DNA of 64,000 nucleotides from Halomonas sp. Y3 (GTDB lineage Bacteria > Pseudomonadota > Gammaproteobacteria > Pseudomonadales > Halomonadaceae): positions 2,604,001 through 2,668,000 of the forward strand of contig NZ_CP099975.1 in the NCBI RefSeq assembly GCF_024137965.1, in the 5' to 3' direction. The notes beneath the pieces were generated by a model. It worked only from the letters and a program-made list of their open reading frames with translations, did no database searches and was not told where the DNA came from. Each line of letters starts with the position of its first letter. The stretch's first letter is position 1. The position numbers and the translations under genes were made by a program. This document shows, in pieces, positions 1 to 12,213 of this stretch.

Positions 1-2338
<2,338 letters not shown>

Positions 2339-2390
2339 GCCCAGCCCCCGCTCGGGAGGGGTGGACTGGCCGGGAACCGGCCGTGAGGTG

Positions 2391-3479
2391 CTATCGCTCA
2401 AAACCTGTCTCCATGCAGCCGGCCACCAGGCGCTCGACGGCGTCGAGGTGCGCACAGGCACGCGCCCGCGCGGCCATGGTGGCGAGAGTGTCGGGGTCCA
2501 GCAGCGCCGCCAGCCGCTCGGCCAGCGTCGCCGCATCGAGTTCTGTCTGGGGCAGCAGCTCGGCAGCGCCCTCCTCCACCAGCGCCCGAGCGTTGGCAGT
2601 CTGGTGGTCGTCCACCGCAAAGGGAAAGGGCACGAAGAGCGCCGGCCTCGCCGCGGCGGCGAGTTCCGCCACGGTCAGGGCGCCGGCCCGGCAGACCACC
2701 AGGTCGGCCCAGCCGTAGGCCTCTGCCATGTCATCGATAAAGGGGGTCACCTCGGCTGGCACGCCCTGGTCGGCATAGGCCTGGCGGGTGGCAGCGTCCT
2801 TGTCGCGCCCGGCCTGGTGGCGCACCTCGGGACGCGCCTCGGGGGACAGCAGCGCGAGCGCCTCGGGCAGGCGCTCGTTGAGCGCCTGGGCGCCCAGGGA
2901 GCCCCCCACCACCAGCAGCCGCAGGCGCCGGCCACGCATCGCCGCGGCCGTGTGCGGCGCCTCGCCAAGCGCGGCGATCTCGGCGCGCACCGGGTTGCCG
3001 ATCACCTCGCCGCGGCTGCCGAAGGCCTGGGGAAAGGCCGCGTAGACGCGGCGCGCCAGCCGTGACAGCGCCCGGTTGGTGAGCCCCGCCACGGCGTTCT
3101 GCTCGTGGATCACCAGCGGGCGGCGCCCCAGCCAGGCGGCCAGGCCGCCGGGGCCGCTGGCGAAGCCGCCGAGCCCCACCACCAGCTGGGGGTCGAACTC
3201 GCGGATCACCCGCCGCGCCTGCCAGACCGCCCGGGTCAGGTTGAGCGGCGCCAGCAGCCAGCCGGCGGCACCGTTACCGCGCAGGCCGGACACCGCGATG
3301 CGATGGAGGGGAAGGCCCGCCTCGGGCACCAGGCGGTTCTCGATGCCGCGAGGGCTGCCCAGCCAGGCCACCTCCACCCCCTCGGCGGCGAGGCCGCGGG
3401 CCAGGGAGAGGGCCGGAATGACGTGGCCGCCGGTGCCTCCGGCCATGATCAGGACGCGGCGTCCCGGTCGCTTGCTCAC
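2391..3479 (-). CDS. murG: Undecaprenyl-PP-MurNAc-pentapeptide UDP-GlcNAc transferase
   Basis: Peripheral inner-membrane glycosyltransferase that converts lipid I to lipid II. It shows the GT28 glycine-rich loop [13 protein letters not shown] near the N-terminus, [12 protein letters not shown] in the acceptor domain, [11 protein letters not shown] in the middle and the donor-binding segment [13 protein letters not shown] followed by [14 protein letters not shown]. The start is a GTG at 3479 giving [15 protein letters not shown]; its GTGA overlaps the ftsW stop, the same coupling used elsewhere in this cluster. The predicted 362 residues match MurG proteins. Confidence 0.96.
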   Translation of the reverse strand: MSKRPGRRVLIMAGGTGGHVIPALSLARGLAAEGVEVAWLGSPRGIENRLVPEAGLPLHRIAVSGLRGNGAAGWLLAPLNLTRAVWQARRVIREFDPQLVVGLGGFASGPGGLAAWLGRRPLVIHEQNAVAGLTNRALSRLARRVYAAFPQAFGSRGEVIGNPVRAEIAALGEAPHTAAAMRGRRLRLLVVGGSLGAQALNERLPEALALLSPEARPEVRHQAGRDKDAATRQAYADQGVPAEVTPFIDDMAEAYGWADLVVCRAGALTVAELAAAARPALFVPFPFAVDDHQTANARALVEEGAAELLPQTELDAATLAERLAALLDPDTLATMAARARACAHLDAVERLVAGCMETGFER

Positions 3480-4708
3480 TTGGCGACTCCTTCGGGTTGA
3501 GGGTTTGGCCGCCCCGGTGCGCCACTGGAGCGCGGCGCCGCGGGGCTTGCCCGGCGCACCGCCTGACGGGTCTCGATATCGGCACGCAGCAGCAGCGCCA
3601 TCATCACGGCGCTGACCAGCAGGCTCGAGCCGCCATAGCTGAGCAGCGGCAGGGTCAGCCCCTTGGTGGGCAGCATGCCGCTGCTCACCGCAATATTGAT
3701 GAAGGCCTGGGCGCCGATCACCAGGGCGATCCCGTAGCTGAGATAGGCGGCAAAGGGGAGCCGGGCCAGCTCGGCCCGGCGCCCCACCGCCATGGCCCGC
3801 CACACCAGCAGGGCGAAGAGCCCGATGACGCCCACCGCCCCGAACAGACCCAGCTCCTCGGCAAGCACCGCAAAGACGAAGTCGGTGTGGGCCTCGGGCA
3901 GGTAGAAGAGCTTCTGCACGCTGTTGCCGAGCCCCATGCCCAGCCAGCTGCCCCGGCCGAAGGCGATCAGCGCCTGGGTCAGCTGGTAGCCGCTGGCAAA
4001 CTGGTCCGCCCAGGGATCGGCGAAGCTGGTGATGCGCGCCAGGCGGTAGGGCTCGGCAATGGCCACATAGAAGCCCAGCAGCCCCACAGCCCCCAGGAGC
4101 ACCACGAAGCGGCCCCAGGGAGCACCGGCCATCAGCAGCATGCCCATGACGCAGGCGATCATCACCACCGCCGCGCCGTAGTCGGGGGCGCGAATCAGCA
4201 GCAGCGCCATGATGCCCACCACCAGCAGCGGACGCAGGAAGGCGCCCAGCTCGCGGCGCACCTGGGGCAGGAAGCGCTCCAGGTAGCCGGCCACGTAGAC
4301 GATCAGGCAGAACTTGGCCACCTCGGAGGCCTGGAGGTTGAAGGGCACCCCCGGGATCGAGATCCAGCGCTTGCTGCCGTTGATCTCGCGCCCCACCAGC
4401 AGCACCAGGATCAGCAGGCCGATGCCCAGCAGCAGCAGCAGGGGACCGTTGACCTTCCACCAGGCCAGGGGCACGCGCAGGGCGAAGGCGGCCGCCCCCA
4501 GCGCCACCACCAGGAAGATGGCGTGGCGGATGCTGAAGTACCAGGGGTTACCGGTAAGGCTCGCGGCCACTTCCGACGACGCCGAGGTCACCATCACCCA
4601 GCCGATCAGCATCAGCGACAGGGCGGCTACCACCAGCCAGCCGTCGAAGGGCTGGTCCCGGGTGGAGAGCCGCTCGCGGAGCCGGGAGAGCCGAGAGGAG
4701 CGCTTCAT
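3476..4708 (-). CDS. ftsW: SEDS peptidoglycan glycosyltransferase FtsW
   Basis: Polytopic inner-membrane protein of the SEDS family that polymerises lipid II at the septum together with FtsI. About ten hydrophobic segments are visible, plus the SEDS loop EASEVAKF-like segment (NLQASEVAKFCLIVYVAGYL) and the C-terminal GLTLPLLSYGGSSL motif. A cytoplasmic tail rich in Arg, Ser and Pro precedes the first membrane helix. The length is 410 residues. Start and stop overlap murD and murG by 4 bp each, indicating translational coupling. Confidence 0.96.
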   Translation of the reverse strand: MKRSSRLSRLRERLSTRDQPFDGWLVVAALSLMLIGWVMVTSASSEVAASLTGNPWYFSIRHAIFLVVALGAAAFALRVPLAWWKVNGPLLLLLGIGLLILVLLVGREINGSKRWISIPGVPFNLQASEVAKFCLIVYVAGYLERFLPQVRRELGAFLRPLLVVGIMALLLIRAPDYGAAVVMIACVMGMLLMAGAPWGRFVVLLGAVGLLGFYVAIAEPYRLARITSFADPWADQFASGYQLTQALIAFGRGSWLGMGLGNSVQKLFYLPEAHTDFVFAVLAEELGLFGAVGVIGLFALLVWRAMAVGRRAELARLPFAAYLSYGIALVIGAQAFINIAVSSGMLPTKGLTLPLLSYGGSSLLVSAVMMALLLRADIETRQAVRRASPAAPRSSGAPGRPNPQPEGVAK

Positions 4709-6084
4709 GTCGCCTCCTGCCCCAGATGGCGGCGCACCCAGCGCCGAAACACCTCGCCGCGCTCTTGGTAGTTGGCGAACTGGTCCAGGCTGGCGCAGGC
4801 CGGGGAGAGCAGCACGCAGTCGCCGGGCTCGGCGATCTCGGCGGCCCGGGCCATGGCCTGGGAGAGCTCCTCCACCTCGGTGATCGGCAGCCGCCCGCGC
4901 AGAGTCCGCGCCAGGCGCTCGGCGTCGAGGCCGAATAGGATCGCCTCACGACCATAGCGGGCCAGGGGCTCGGCCAGGGGAGTGAAGTCGGCGCCCTTGC
5001 CGACGCCGCCGGCCAGCAGGATCAGGCGGCCCGCCAGGGTCGGGCCGAGGCCGGCGATGGCGGCCAGGGTGGCCCCCACGTTGGTGCCCTTGGAGTCGTT
5101 AATCCAGCGCACCCCGCCCACCTCGGCCACCAGCTCACCGCGGTGGGGGAGCCCCGGGAAGCGACGCAGCACCCGGCACATCGATTCCATGGGCAGGCCC
5201 AGCCGACGCCCCATGGCCAGCGCCGCCAGGGCATTGGCCTGGTTGTGACGGCCGGCCAGGCGCACCTCGGCGGCGGGCATCAGCGGGGTGTCGCCGTGCA
5301 TCAGCCAGTCGGCGTCCCGGTGGCGGCCGATGCCCCACTCCCCCGCTTCGGGGGCCCGGGTGGTGAAGCTGTCCTGGAAGGGCAGTCGCGCTTCCGGCCA
5401 GGTGTTGGGATCCTCGGCGTTGACCACGGCGTGGCGGGCGCCGCGGAAGATGGCCCCCTTGGCCTCCCGATAGCCGGCCATGTTGCCATGGCGGTCCAGG
5501 TGGTCCTCGGAGAGGTTGAGGAAGGCCACGCTCTCGGCACCCAGACGCGGCGTGGTCTCGAGCTGGAAGCTGGAGAGCTCCAGCACGTAGAAGTCGGCGT
5601 CGGGCTCGTCGGCGAGCAGGTCCAGGGCCGGGGTCCCCAGGTTGCCGCCCACCGCCACGCGACGACCGGCCTCGACGGCCATATCGCCCACCAGGGTGGT
5701 CACGGTAGACTTGGCATTGGAGCCGGTAATCGCCGCGATGGGCGCCCGGGCGGCGCGAACGAACAGTGCGATCTCGCCGATCACCAGCGGCTCGCCGGTC
5801 GCCTCGCGAAGGCGCCCGGCCAGGGCGTCCAGGCCCGGGGTGCGCGGGTCGACGCCCGGACTCACCACCACCTCCTCCACCTCGGAGAGGTCGAGGGCGG
5901 TCAGCGGACCGCAGTGGATCGCCACCCCCGGATGGGCGGCGTGGAAATCATCCATGCCGGGCGGTACGGCGCGGGTATCGGCCACCATGTAGGCCACCCT
6001 CTGCCGCTCGAGGTGTCGGCAGATGGCGCGCCCGGAAATGCCGAGCCCGACCACCAGGGTGACGCCTTTCGGCACCTTGACCAT
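4705..6084 (-). CDS. murD: UDP-N-acetylmuramoyl-L-alanine--D-glutamate ligase
   Basis: Cytoplasmic Mur ligase that adds D-glutamate. The N-terminal domain starts VTLVVGLGISGRAICRHL; the ATP loop is GSNAKSTVTTLVG (about residues 117-129), a form also familiar from pseudomonad MurD; ENLSEDHLDRHG-type and NDSKGTNVGAT segments follow. The predicted length is 459 residues. The ATG at 6084 was chosen because it places the Rossmann motif at residue 9 and lies 32 bp after the mraY stop; the reading frame stays open upstream without MurD-like sequence. Confidence 0.96.
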   Translation of the reverse strand: MVKVPKGVTLVVGLGISGRAICRHLERQRVAYMVADTRAVPPGMDDFHAAHPGVAIHCGPLTALDLSEVEEVVVSPGVDPRTPGLDALAGRLREATGEPLVIGEIALFVRAARAPIAAITGSNAKSTVTTLVGDMAVEAGRRVAVGGNLGTPALDLLADEPDADFYVLELSSFQLETTPRLGAESVAFLNLSEDHLDRHGNMAGYREAKGAIFRGARHAVVNAEDPNTWPEARLPFQDSFTTRAPEAGEWGIGRHRDADWLMHGDTPLMPAAEVRLAGRHNQANALAALAMGRRLGLPMESMCRVLRRFPGLPHRGELVAEVGGVRWINDSKGTNVGATLAAIAGLGPTLAGRLILLAGGVGKGADFTPLAEPLARYGREAILFGLDAERLARTLRGRLPITEVEELSQAMARAAEIAEPGDCVLLSPACASLDQFANYQERGEVFRRWVRRHLGQEAT

Positions 6085-6116
6085 ATCCTGCTCCTTGCTC
6101 GCGTGGAGGCCCTCGC

Positions 6117-7199
6117 TCAGCGCACCTTGAGGGTCGCCAGGCCGATCAGTACCAGGACCACGGTGATGATCCAGAAACGCACGATGACCCGCGGCTCCGG
6201 CCAGCCCTTGAGCTCGTAGTGGTGGTGCAGCGGTGCCATGCGGAAGATACGGCGCCCGGTGAGCTTGTAGGAGCCCACCTGGAGGATCACCGAGACGGTC
6301 TCCATGACGAAGATACCGCCCATGATGAAGAGCACGATCTCCTGGCGCACGATCACCGCCACCACGCCCAGGGCCGCCCCCAGGGCCAGGGCCCCCACGT
6401 CGCCCATGAAGACCTGGGCCGGGTAGGTGTTGAACCACAGAAAGCCCAGGCCCGCACCGGCGATGGTGGCGCAGAAGACCGCCAGCTCGCCGGAACCGGG
6501 GATGAAGGGGATCTGCAGGTAGTTGGCGAAGACGGCGTTGCCGCTGGCGTAGGCGAAGACCGCCAGGCCCATGGCCACCAGGACGGTCGGCATGATGGCG
6601 AGGCCGTCCAGGCCATCGGTGAGGTTCACCGCGTTGGAGCTGCCCACGATCACGAAGTAGGTCAGCACGATAAAGAAGACCCCCATGGGCAGCACCACGT
6701 CCTTGAACAGCGGCACGATCAGGCTGGTCTCCACCGGCGAAGCGGCGGTGGCATAGAGCAGCACGGCGGCGGCCAGGCCGATCACCGACTGCCAGAGGTA
6801 CTTCCAGCGCGCCGGCAGGCCCCGGGGATTCTTCTCCACCACCTTGCGGTAGTCGTCCACCCAGCCGATGGCACCGAAGCCCAGGGTGACCCCCAGCACG
6901 ATCCAGACGTAGTGGTTGCCGAGATCCCCCCACAGCAGGGTGCTGACGGCGATGGCCATCAGGATCATGGCCCCGCCCATGGTGGGCGTGCCCGCCTTGG
7001 AGAGATGGGTCTGGGGTCCGTCATCGCGCACCGCCTGGCCGATCTGGCGCTCGACCAGCCGGCGGATCATCACCGGCCCCAGCCACAGGCAAAGCACCAG
7101 GGCCGTGAGCGTCCCCAGGATCATGCGCAGGGTCAGGTAGTTGAAGACATTGAAGGCGCTGAAGCGTTGCGCCAGTAACTCAGCCAGATAGAGCAGCAT
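6117..7199 (-). CDS. mraY: Phospho-N-acetylmuramoyl-pentapeptide-transferase
   Basis: Integral membrane enzyme that transfers phospho-MurNAc-pentapeptide to undecaprenyl phosphate, making lipid I. It is 360 residues with about ten membrane helices. Catalytic and diagnostic motifs are visible: VDDYRKV near residue 115, [10 protein letters not shown] near 190, the [11 protein letters not shown] aspartate near 265, and the C-terminal [12 protein letters not shown] loop. It sits between murF (9 bp upstream) and murD (32 bp downstream). Confidence 0.98.
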   Translation of the reverse strand: MLLYLAELLAQRFSAFNVFNYLTLRMILGTLTALVLCLWLGPVMIRRLVERQIGQAVRDDGPQTHLSKAGTPTMGGAMILMAIAVSTLLWGDLGNHYVWIVLGVTLGFGAIGWVDDYRKVVEKNPRGLPARWKYLWQSVIGLAAAVLLYATAASPVETSLIVPLFKDVVLPMGVFFIVLTYFVIVGSSNAVNLTDGLDGLAIMPTVLVAMGLAVFAYASGNAVFANYLQIPFIPGSGELAVFCATIAGAGLGFLWFNTYPAQVFMGDVGALALGAALGVVAVIVRQEIVLFIMGGIFVMETVSVILQVGSYKLTGRRIFRMAPLHHHYELKGWPEPRVIVRFWIITVVLVLIGLATLKVR

Positions 7200-7208
7200 G
7201 TATTGCGT

Positions 7209-8594
7209 TCACCTTGATCGATCCCGACGCAGCACCGCCACCACCTGCTCCATGGCGGCACTGCGCGACCCCTTGACCAGCACGCTGGCCCCGGGCGGAA
7301 GATGGTTGAGGGCGTGGCGCGACAGCGCCTCGCGCTCGTCGAAGTGGCACCCGCCTGCCCCGAAGGCGCGGGAAGCGGCCCGGGCCGCCTCACCGCAGGT
7401 GCCGAGGAAGTCGATCCCCAGTTCCCGTGCGTAGTCTCCGATCTCGGCATGCAGCCGCTCGGACGCCTCCCCCAGTTCACCCATGGCACCCAGCAGGCAC
7501 CAGCGCGGGCCGGGCAGCGTGGCGAGCAGTTCGAGGGCCGCCCTCACCGCACCGGGGTTGGCATTATAGGTATCATCCAGCAGCCGCGAGCCGTTGACGC
7601 CGGCCACGATGGCGAGCCGGCCCGGCATGGGCGCGACGCCGGAGAGGCCCGCCACGATCCGCTCGGGGGCGAGCCCCATGGCCAGGGCGGCCGCCGCGGC
7701 CGCCAGGGCATTGGCCACGTTATGGCGCCCCAGCAGGTCGAGCCGCACCCGCCCGAGCTCGACGCCGTCCGCGACAAGCGTGAAAGCATAGCGCCCCAGG
7801 TCATCGCAGGCCAGCGCCCGGGCGGTGACCCTAGCCCGGGGGTCGAGGCCGAAGTCGCGTACCTCCCGGGGCGCGGCGAGCCGTGCCCAGATGGCAAAGT
7901 AGGCGTCATCGCGGTTGAGCACCGCGACGCCGTCGGCCGGCAGACCGGCCAGTATCTCGCCCTTGGCCTGGGCAATCTGCCCCATGCCGCCGAACTCTCC
8001 CACGTGGGCGCCGGTGACGTTGGTGATCACCGCCACCCCGGGCTCGGCCAGCACGCTGGTCCAGGCGATCTCGCCCAGGTGGTTGGCACCCAGCTCCACC
8101 ACCGCCTGGCGGTGCTCGGGGGAGAGCTCGAGCAGCGTCAGCGGGGCGCCGAAGTCGTTGTTGAGGTTGCCCCGGGTGGCCAGGGTTGGCCCCATCTGCC
8201 CCAGCAGCGCGGCCAGCAGCTCCTTGACCGTGGTCTTGCCGCTGTTGCCGGTGACCGCCGCCAGGGGGCCACCCCAGGCGCGGCGCCGGGCCCGGCCCAG
8301 CAGCCCCAGCGCCAGGCGGGTGTCGGCCACCTCGAGCAGCGCCAGGCCCTCCGGGCGAGCCCTGCCGGCCATGGCGCCGGCCTCGACCAGCGCCGCCACG
8401 GCGCCGCCCTCCCGGGCCTTGCCGAGGAAGTCGTGGGCGTCGAAGCGTTCGCCGCGCAGAGCCACGAAGAGGCTGCCCGGCGCCAGCTGCCGGGTATCGG
8501 TGACGATCGCTCCCACCTGCAGGTCGTGGGTCGGCGCCGCCAGGCCAAGGGCCTCGGCCACCTCGGCCAGACGGGTCAATCCACAGCGGCTCAT
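7209..8594 (-). CDS. murF: UDP-MurNAc-tripeptide--D-alanyl-D-alanine ligase
   Basis: Last cytoplasmic Mur ligase, attaching the D-Ala-D-Ala made by Ddl. The order is an N-terminal UDP-binding domain, the ATP loop GNSGKTTVKELLAALL near residue 110, TRGNLNNDFGAPLTLL, the central ELGANHLGEIAWTSVLAEP segment, and DDTYNANPGAVRAAL in the C-terminal domain. It has 461 residues. The start ATG overlaps the murE stop by 4 bp. Confidence 0.97.
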   Translation of the reverse strand: MSRCGLTRLAEVAEALGLAAPTHDLQVGAIVTDTRQLAPGSLFVALRGERFDAHDFLGKAREGGAVAALVEAGAMAGRARPEGLALLEVADTRLALGLLGRARRRAWGGPLAAVTGNSGKTTVKELLAALLGQMGPTLATRGNLNNDFGAPLTLLELSPEHRQAVVELGANHLGEIAWTSVLAEPGVAVITNVTGAHVGEFGGMGQIAQAKGEILAGLPADGVAVLNRDDAYFAIWARLAAPREVRDFGLDPRARVTARALACDDLGRYAFTLVADGVELGRVRLDLLGRHNVANALAAAAAALAMGLAPERIVAGLSGVAPMPGRLAIVAGVNGSRLLDDTYNANPGAVRAALELLATLPGPRWCLLGAMGELGEASERLHAEIGDYARELGIDFLGTCGEAARAASRAFGAGGCHFDEREALSRHALNHLPPGASVLVKGSRSAAMEQVVAVLRRDRSR

Positions 8595-10117
8595 GCGCCC
8601 TCCTCCCCGTCTCGGCCTTCCCGGGCGGCCAGGGCGCGCTCGGCCTCGGCCAGGTCGGAGAAGGGGTGGCGAACCCCGGCCACCTCCTGGTAGGCCTCGT
8701 GGCCCTTGCCGGCGATCAGCACCACATCCTCGGCGTCGGCATCAGCCAGCACCCGGGCGATCGCCGCTCCGCGCCCGGCGATCTCCAGCGCCTGGCGGCG
8801 CGCACCGCCGGAGAGCCCGGCGAGCACCGCCGCGCGAATCGCCGCCGGCTCCTCGCCGCGTGGATTGTCGTCGGTGACCACCAGGCGGTCGGCGTGGCGC
8901 TCGGCGGCGGCGGCCATCAGGGCACGCTTGCCGGGGTCGCGGTCGCCGCCGCAGCCGAACAGGCACCAGAGGCGGCCATCCATCGGGCGGTGGTCGCGCA
9001 GGGCGGCCAGGGCATTGTCCAGGGCGTCAGGGGTGTGGGCATAGTCGATGACCACGGTGGGCGCGCCGGGACGCACCAGCGCCTCCATGCGCCCGGGCAC
9101 CGGGGCAAGCCCGGCGGCCGCCTCGAAGAGCTCGCCGATGCCGTGGCCCAGGCCATGGAGGGTGGCGATGGCCAGCAGCAGGTTGTCCAGATTGAAGCGA
9201 CCGAGCAGCGAGGTCTCCAGCACCCGCTCTCCCTCGGGAGTGGCCACCAGGGCGCGCTGCCCCGCGGCGTGGGGGTGCCAGTCGACGACCCGGAAGGTCA
9301 CCGCCTCGCCCTGCCCGGTGGCCAGCACCCGCACCCGTCCCTCTTGACCACCGGGGAGGCCAGCCAGCATCAGCCGGGCCAGGGAGTCATCGGCGTTGAC
9401 CACGGCAAGCCGAAGCTCCTCACGGCGAAAGAGCCTGGCCTTGGCCGCCGCGTAGGCCGCCATGCTGCCGTGGTAGTCGAGATGGTCCCGGGTCAGGTTG
9501 GTGAAGACCGCCGCGGCGAGCCGGCAGCCATCCAGGCGCCCCTGCTCCAGGGCGTGGGAGGAGACCTCCATGGCCACCCGCTGCACGCCCTCGCCGGCCA
9601 GCTCGGCCAGCGCCGCCTGCAGCGCCAGGGGTCCCGGCGTGGTCAGCCCAGCGTCGTGCAGGGCGCCAAGCCGCCCGTGGCCCAGGGTCCCCACCAGCCC
9701 CGCCGGCACCCCCAGCGCCTCGCTCAGCTCGGCAACGTAGTGGGTCACCGAGCTCTTGCCGTTGGTGCCGGTGACCCCGATCAGCGCAAGGGACTCGGGC
9801 ACGGCGAAGAGCTCCCGGCCCAGCTCGCCGAGGCGCTGGCGCAGGCCGGGCAGCATGACGACCCGCGGATCCTCGGGGGCGGCGTGCCCGTCGCCGGCGT
9901 GGCAGAGCACGGCGCAGGCTCCCGCCGCCAGCGCCGCCGCAATGAAGTCGCGACCGTCGGCAGAAACGCCAGGCACCGCCACGAAGACCGAATCCGGGCC
10001 CGTCTGGCGACTGTCGGTACAGAGCCGCAGGGCAGCGTCACCCAGGGCGGGCAGCGGACCGGCGTCGGGCCAGAGTCGCGCCAGGACGTCACGGAGGTGG
10101 CGACCGGTCAGCTCCAT
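8591..10117 (-). CDS. murE: UDP-MurNAc-L-Ala-D-Glu--meso-diaminopimelate ligase
   Basis: Mur ligase that adds the third stem residue. The ATP loop is GVTGTNGKSSVTHYVAEL (about residues 110-127). The C-terminal DDNPRGEEP carries the DNPR motif that selects meso-diaminopimelate, so this organism should have directly cross-linked meso-DAP peptidoglycan, as expected for a Gram-negative. The length of 508 residues is normal. A 56-bp gap separates it from ftsI. Confidence 0.97.
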   Translation of the reverse strand: MELTGRHLRDVLARLWPDAGPLPALGDAALRLCTDSRQTGPDSVFVAVPGVSADGRDFIAAALAAGACAVLCHAGDGHAAPEDPRVVMLPGLRQRLGELGRELFAVPESLALIGVTGTNGKSSVTHYVAELSEALGVPAGLVGTLGHGRLGALHDAGLTTPGPLALQAALAELAGEGVQRVAMEVSSHALEQGRLDGCRLAAAVFTNLTRDHLDYHGSMAAYAAAKARLFRREELRLAVVNADDSLARLMLAGLPGGQEGRVRVLATGQGEAVTFRVVDWHPHAAGQRALVATPEGERVLETSLLGRFNLDNLLLAIATLHGLGHGIGELFEAAAGLAPVPGRMEALVRPGAPTVVIDYAHTPDALDNALAALRDHRPMDGRLWCLFGCGGDRDPGKRALMAAAAERHADRLVVTDDNPRGEEPAAIRAAVLAGLSGGARRQALEIAGRGAAIARVLADADAEDVVLIAGKGHEAYQEVAGVRHPFSDLAEAERALAAREGRDGEEGA

Positions 10118-10173
10118 AAGGCACCTCGGGCGGGGCAGGGGCGGGATGGGGCGGTAGCGAACATGGCGGTACC

Positions 10174-11883
10174 TCAGCGGCTGCGCTGGTCGGGCGGCAC
10201 GTCGAGCAGGCGCAGGGCGCTGCCCACGACGCGGGAGAAGACGGGGGCGGCCACGGCGCCGCCGAAATAGCTGTCGCCGCGGGGGTGGTCGATCATCACC
10301 ACGGTGACGATGCGCGGGTCGGAGACCGGGGCAATGCCGGCGAAGAGGCTGCGATAGGCATCGCGCACATACCCCCCGGCCCCGGTCTTGCGCACCGTGC
10401 CGGACTTGCCGGCCACCCGGTAGCCCGGCACCATGGCGCGCCGCGCCCCGGTGGTCGGCTGCACCGACTCCTCCATGATGCGCAGCAGGTCATGGGCCAC
10501 CCCCCGGTCGATCACCGGCTCCCCCGGCGGCGGCTCGGGAAGCTTGAGCAGCGATGGCGGCAGGCGCTCGCCGCCGTTGGCGATGGCGGTGTAGGCGCTG
10601 GCCAGCTGCAGGGCGGACGTGGAGAGGCCGTAGCCGTAGGAGAGCGCGGCCCACTGGCTGCGCGACCAGCGTACCGGCGCCGGCAGGGTACCGGTGGACT
10701 CGCCGGGAAAGCCGGTCTCGGGGCTCTGGCCGAGGCCCAGGCGCCGATAGAGATCCGGCACCAGAGGGTCGTCGAGCTCCAGCACCAGCCGGGACATGCC
10801 GATATTGGAGGACTTCTCGAGAATGCCGGCGAGATCCAGCTTGCCGTAGTTGCGGATGTCGCGAATGGTGAAGCGGTCGATGCGCATCCAGCCCGGCGAG
10901 GTGTCCACCACCACATCCCGGGGAAATTCCCCGCTCTCCATGATCGCCGCCATGGCCAGCGGCTTCATCACCGAGCCGGGCTCGAAGACGTCGACGATGG
11001 CCTGGTTGCGCAGACCGCGGGGGTCGAGGCCCGCGCGATTGTTGGGGTTGTAGGAGGGCTGGTTGGCCATGGCCAGCACCTCGCCGGTACGGGCGTCCAT
11101 CATCACCACCACGCCGCCGTCGGCGTTGTGCTCGGCCACCGCCGCCTTGAGCTCGCGATAGGCCATGTACTGCAGGCGCTGGTCGATGGAAAGCGTCAGC
11201 TCGCCGCCGGGGCGCGCCTCGCGCAGCACCTCGAGGTCGCGCACCAGGCGTCCGCGACGGTCCTTGAGCACGCGCCGCTGCCCCGGCTCGCCGGCCAGGT
11301 AGAACTGGTAGGCGAGCTCGAGGCCCTCCTGGCCCACGTCGTCGACGTTGGTGACGCCGAGCAGCTGGGCGGTCACCTCGCCCGCCGGGTAGTAGCGCTT
11401 GTACTCATCCTGGCGGTAGACCCCCGGGATGCGCAGATCGAGCACCCGCTGGGCGGCCTGTGGCGTCAGCTGGCGGCGCAGGAACATGAACTCCCGGGAG
11501 GCGAAACGCGCCAGGCGCGCGTCGAGGTCGTCGGGCTCCATGCCCAGGGCGCGGGCCAGCTGCAGGCGCTGGATGGGGTCCTCCGGCACGTCCTGGGGAT
11601 TGGCCCAGAGGGTGACCACCGGGGTGGAGATGGCCAGGGGTTCGCCGTTGCGGTCGCTGATCATGCCGCGGTGGGCGGGAATCGGGTCGGTGCGCAGCGT
11701 CCGGGCGTCCCCCTGCCCCTGCAGGAAGGGACGGTCCACCACGTGCAGGATCACCACGCGCCCGACCAGCAGGCCGAGGCCGACCAGCACGATGGCCAGC
11801 ATGAGGCCGTAGCGAAGCCCTCCCATGGGCGCCATGGGCGGTGGACGGCGCGGCGAGACGCCGCTACGCGCTCGGCTGCTCAT
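10174..11883 (-). CDS. ftsI: Septal peptidoglycan transpeptidase PBP3 (FtsI)
   Basis: Class B penicillin-binding protein that cross-links peptidoglycan at the septum. A short basic cytoplasmic tail and one membrane helix (about residues 25-45) precede the dimerisation domain. The transpeptidase domain has the three active-site motifs: SVMK (EPGSVMKPLAM, about residue 300), SSN (EKSSNIGMSRL) and KSGT (AGKSGTVRKTG). It has 569 residues. Its start overlaps the ftsL stop by 4 bp, in keeping with the FtsL-FtsI-FtsW divisome module. Confidence 0.97.
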   Translation of the reverse strand: MSSRARSGVSPRRPPPMAPMGGLRYGLMLAIVLVGLGLLVGRVVILHVVDRPFLQGQGDARTLRTDPIPAHRGMISDRNGEPLAISTPVVTLWANPQDVPEDPIQRLQLARALGMEPDDLDARLARFASREFMFLRRQLTPQAAQRVLDLRIPGVYRQDEYKRYYPAGEVTAQLLGVTNVDDVGQEGLELAYQFYLAGEPGQRRVLKDRRGRLVRDLEVLREARPGGELTLSIDQRLQYMAYRELKAAVAEHNADGGVVVMMDARTGEVLAMANQPSYNPNNRAGLDPRGLRNQAIVDVFEPGSVMKPLAMAAIMESGEFPRDVVVDTSPGWMRIDRFTIRDIRNYGKLDLAGILEKSSNIGMSRLVLELDDPLVPDLYRRLGLGQSPETGFPGESTGTLPAPVRWSRSQWAALSYGYGLSTSALQLASAYTAIANGGERLPPSLLKLPEPPPGEPVIDRGVAHDLLRIMEESVQPTTGARRAMVPGYRVAGKSGTVRKTGAGGYVRDAYRSLFAGIAPVSDPRIVTVVMIDHPRGDSYFGGAVAAPVFSRVVGSALRLLDVPPDQRSR

Positions 11884-12203
11884 GGGCGAATCACCTCCAC
11901 CTCATCGACATCGGGCAGGCGCATCTCGAGGCGCTCCATGGCCAGGCGCTCGATGCGCGCCGGCGAGGACCAGGCACTCTCCTCCAGCAGCAGCTGCCCC
12001 CACTCGGTCTGCAGCTGCTGCTGCTCGCGCTCGAGCTGCTGCAGGCGGCCGTACTGGTCGCGGGTCATATGGCTGGCAGTGATCACCGCCAGGGCGCTGC
12101 CCAGCGAGAGCAGGGTCAGCGCCAGCACCACCAGCAGCAGCAGGCTGGGCCTCAGGGCCAGCGGCCAGCCAAATCCGGATGTCGATGTTCGTCCCTGGGT
12201 CAT
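11880..12203 (-). CDS. ftsL: Cell division protein FtsL
   Basis: Small bitopic divisome protein (107 residues) that bridges FtsB/FtsQ and FtsW/FtsI. It has one membrane helix (about residues 18-40, LLLLVVLALTLLSLGSALAVI) followed by a periplasmic coiled coil rich in Leu, Gln and Glu (QLEREQQQLQTEWGQLLLEE). Sequence conservation in FtsL is poor; the call rests mainly on size, topology and its fixed place between rsmH and ftsI. Confidence 0.93.
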   Translation of the reverse strand: MTQGRTSTSGFGWPLALRPSLLLLVVLALTLLSLGSALAVITASHMTRDQYGRLQQLEREQQQLQTEWGQLLLEESAWSSPARIERLAMERLEMRLPDVDEVEVIRP

Positions 12204-12213
12204 CGGGCTTCCC

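Noticed and set aside
5700..5740. MurD ATP loop reading GSNAKST instead of GTNGKST as a possible defect
   Set aside because: This variant is familiar from pseudomonad-type MurD and keeps the Lys-Ser/Thr needed for phosphate binding.
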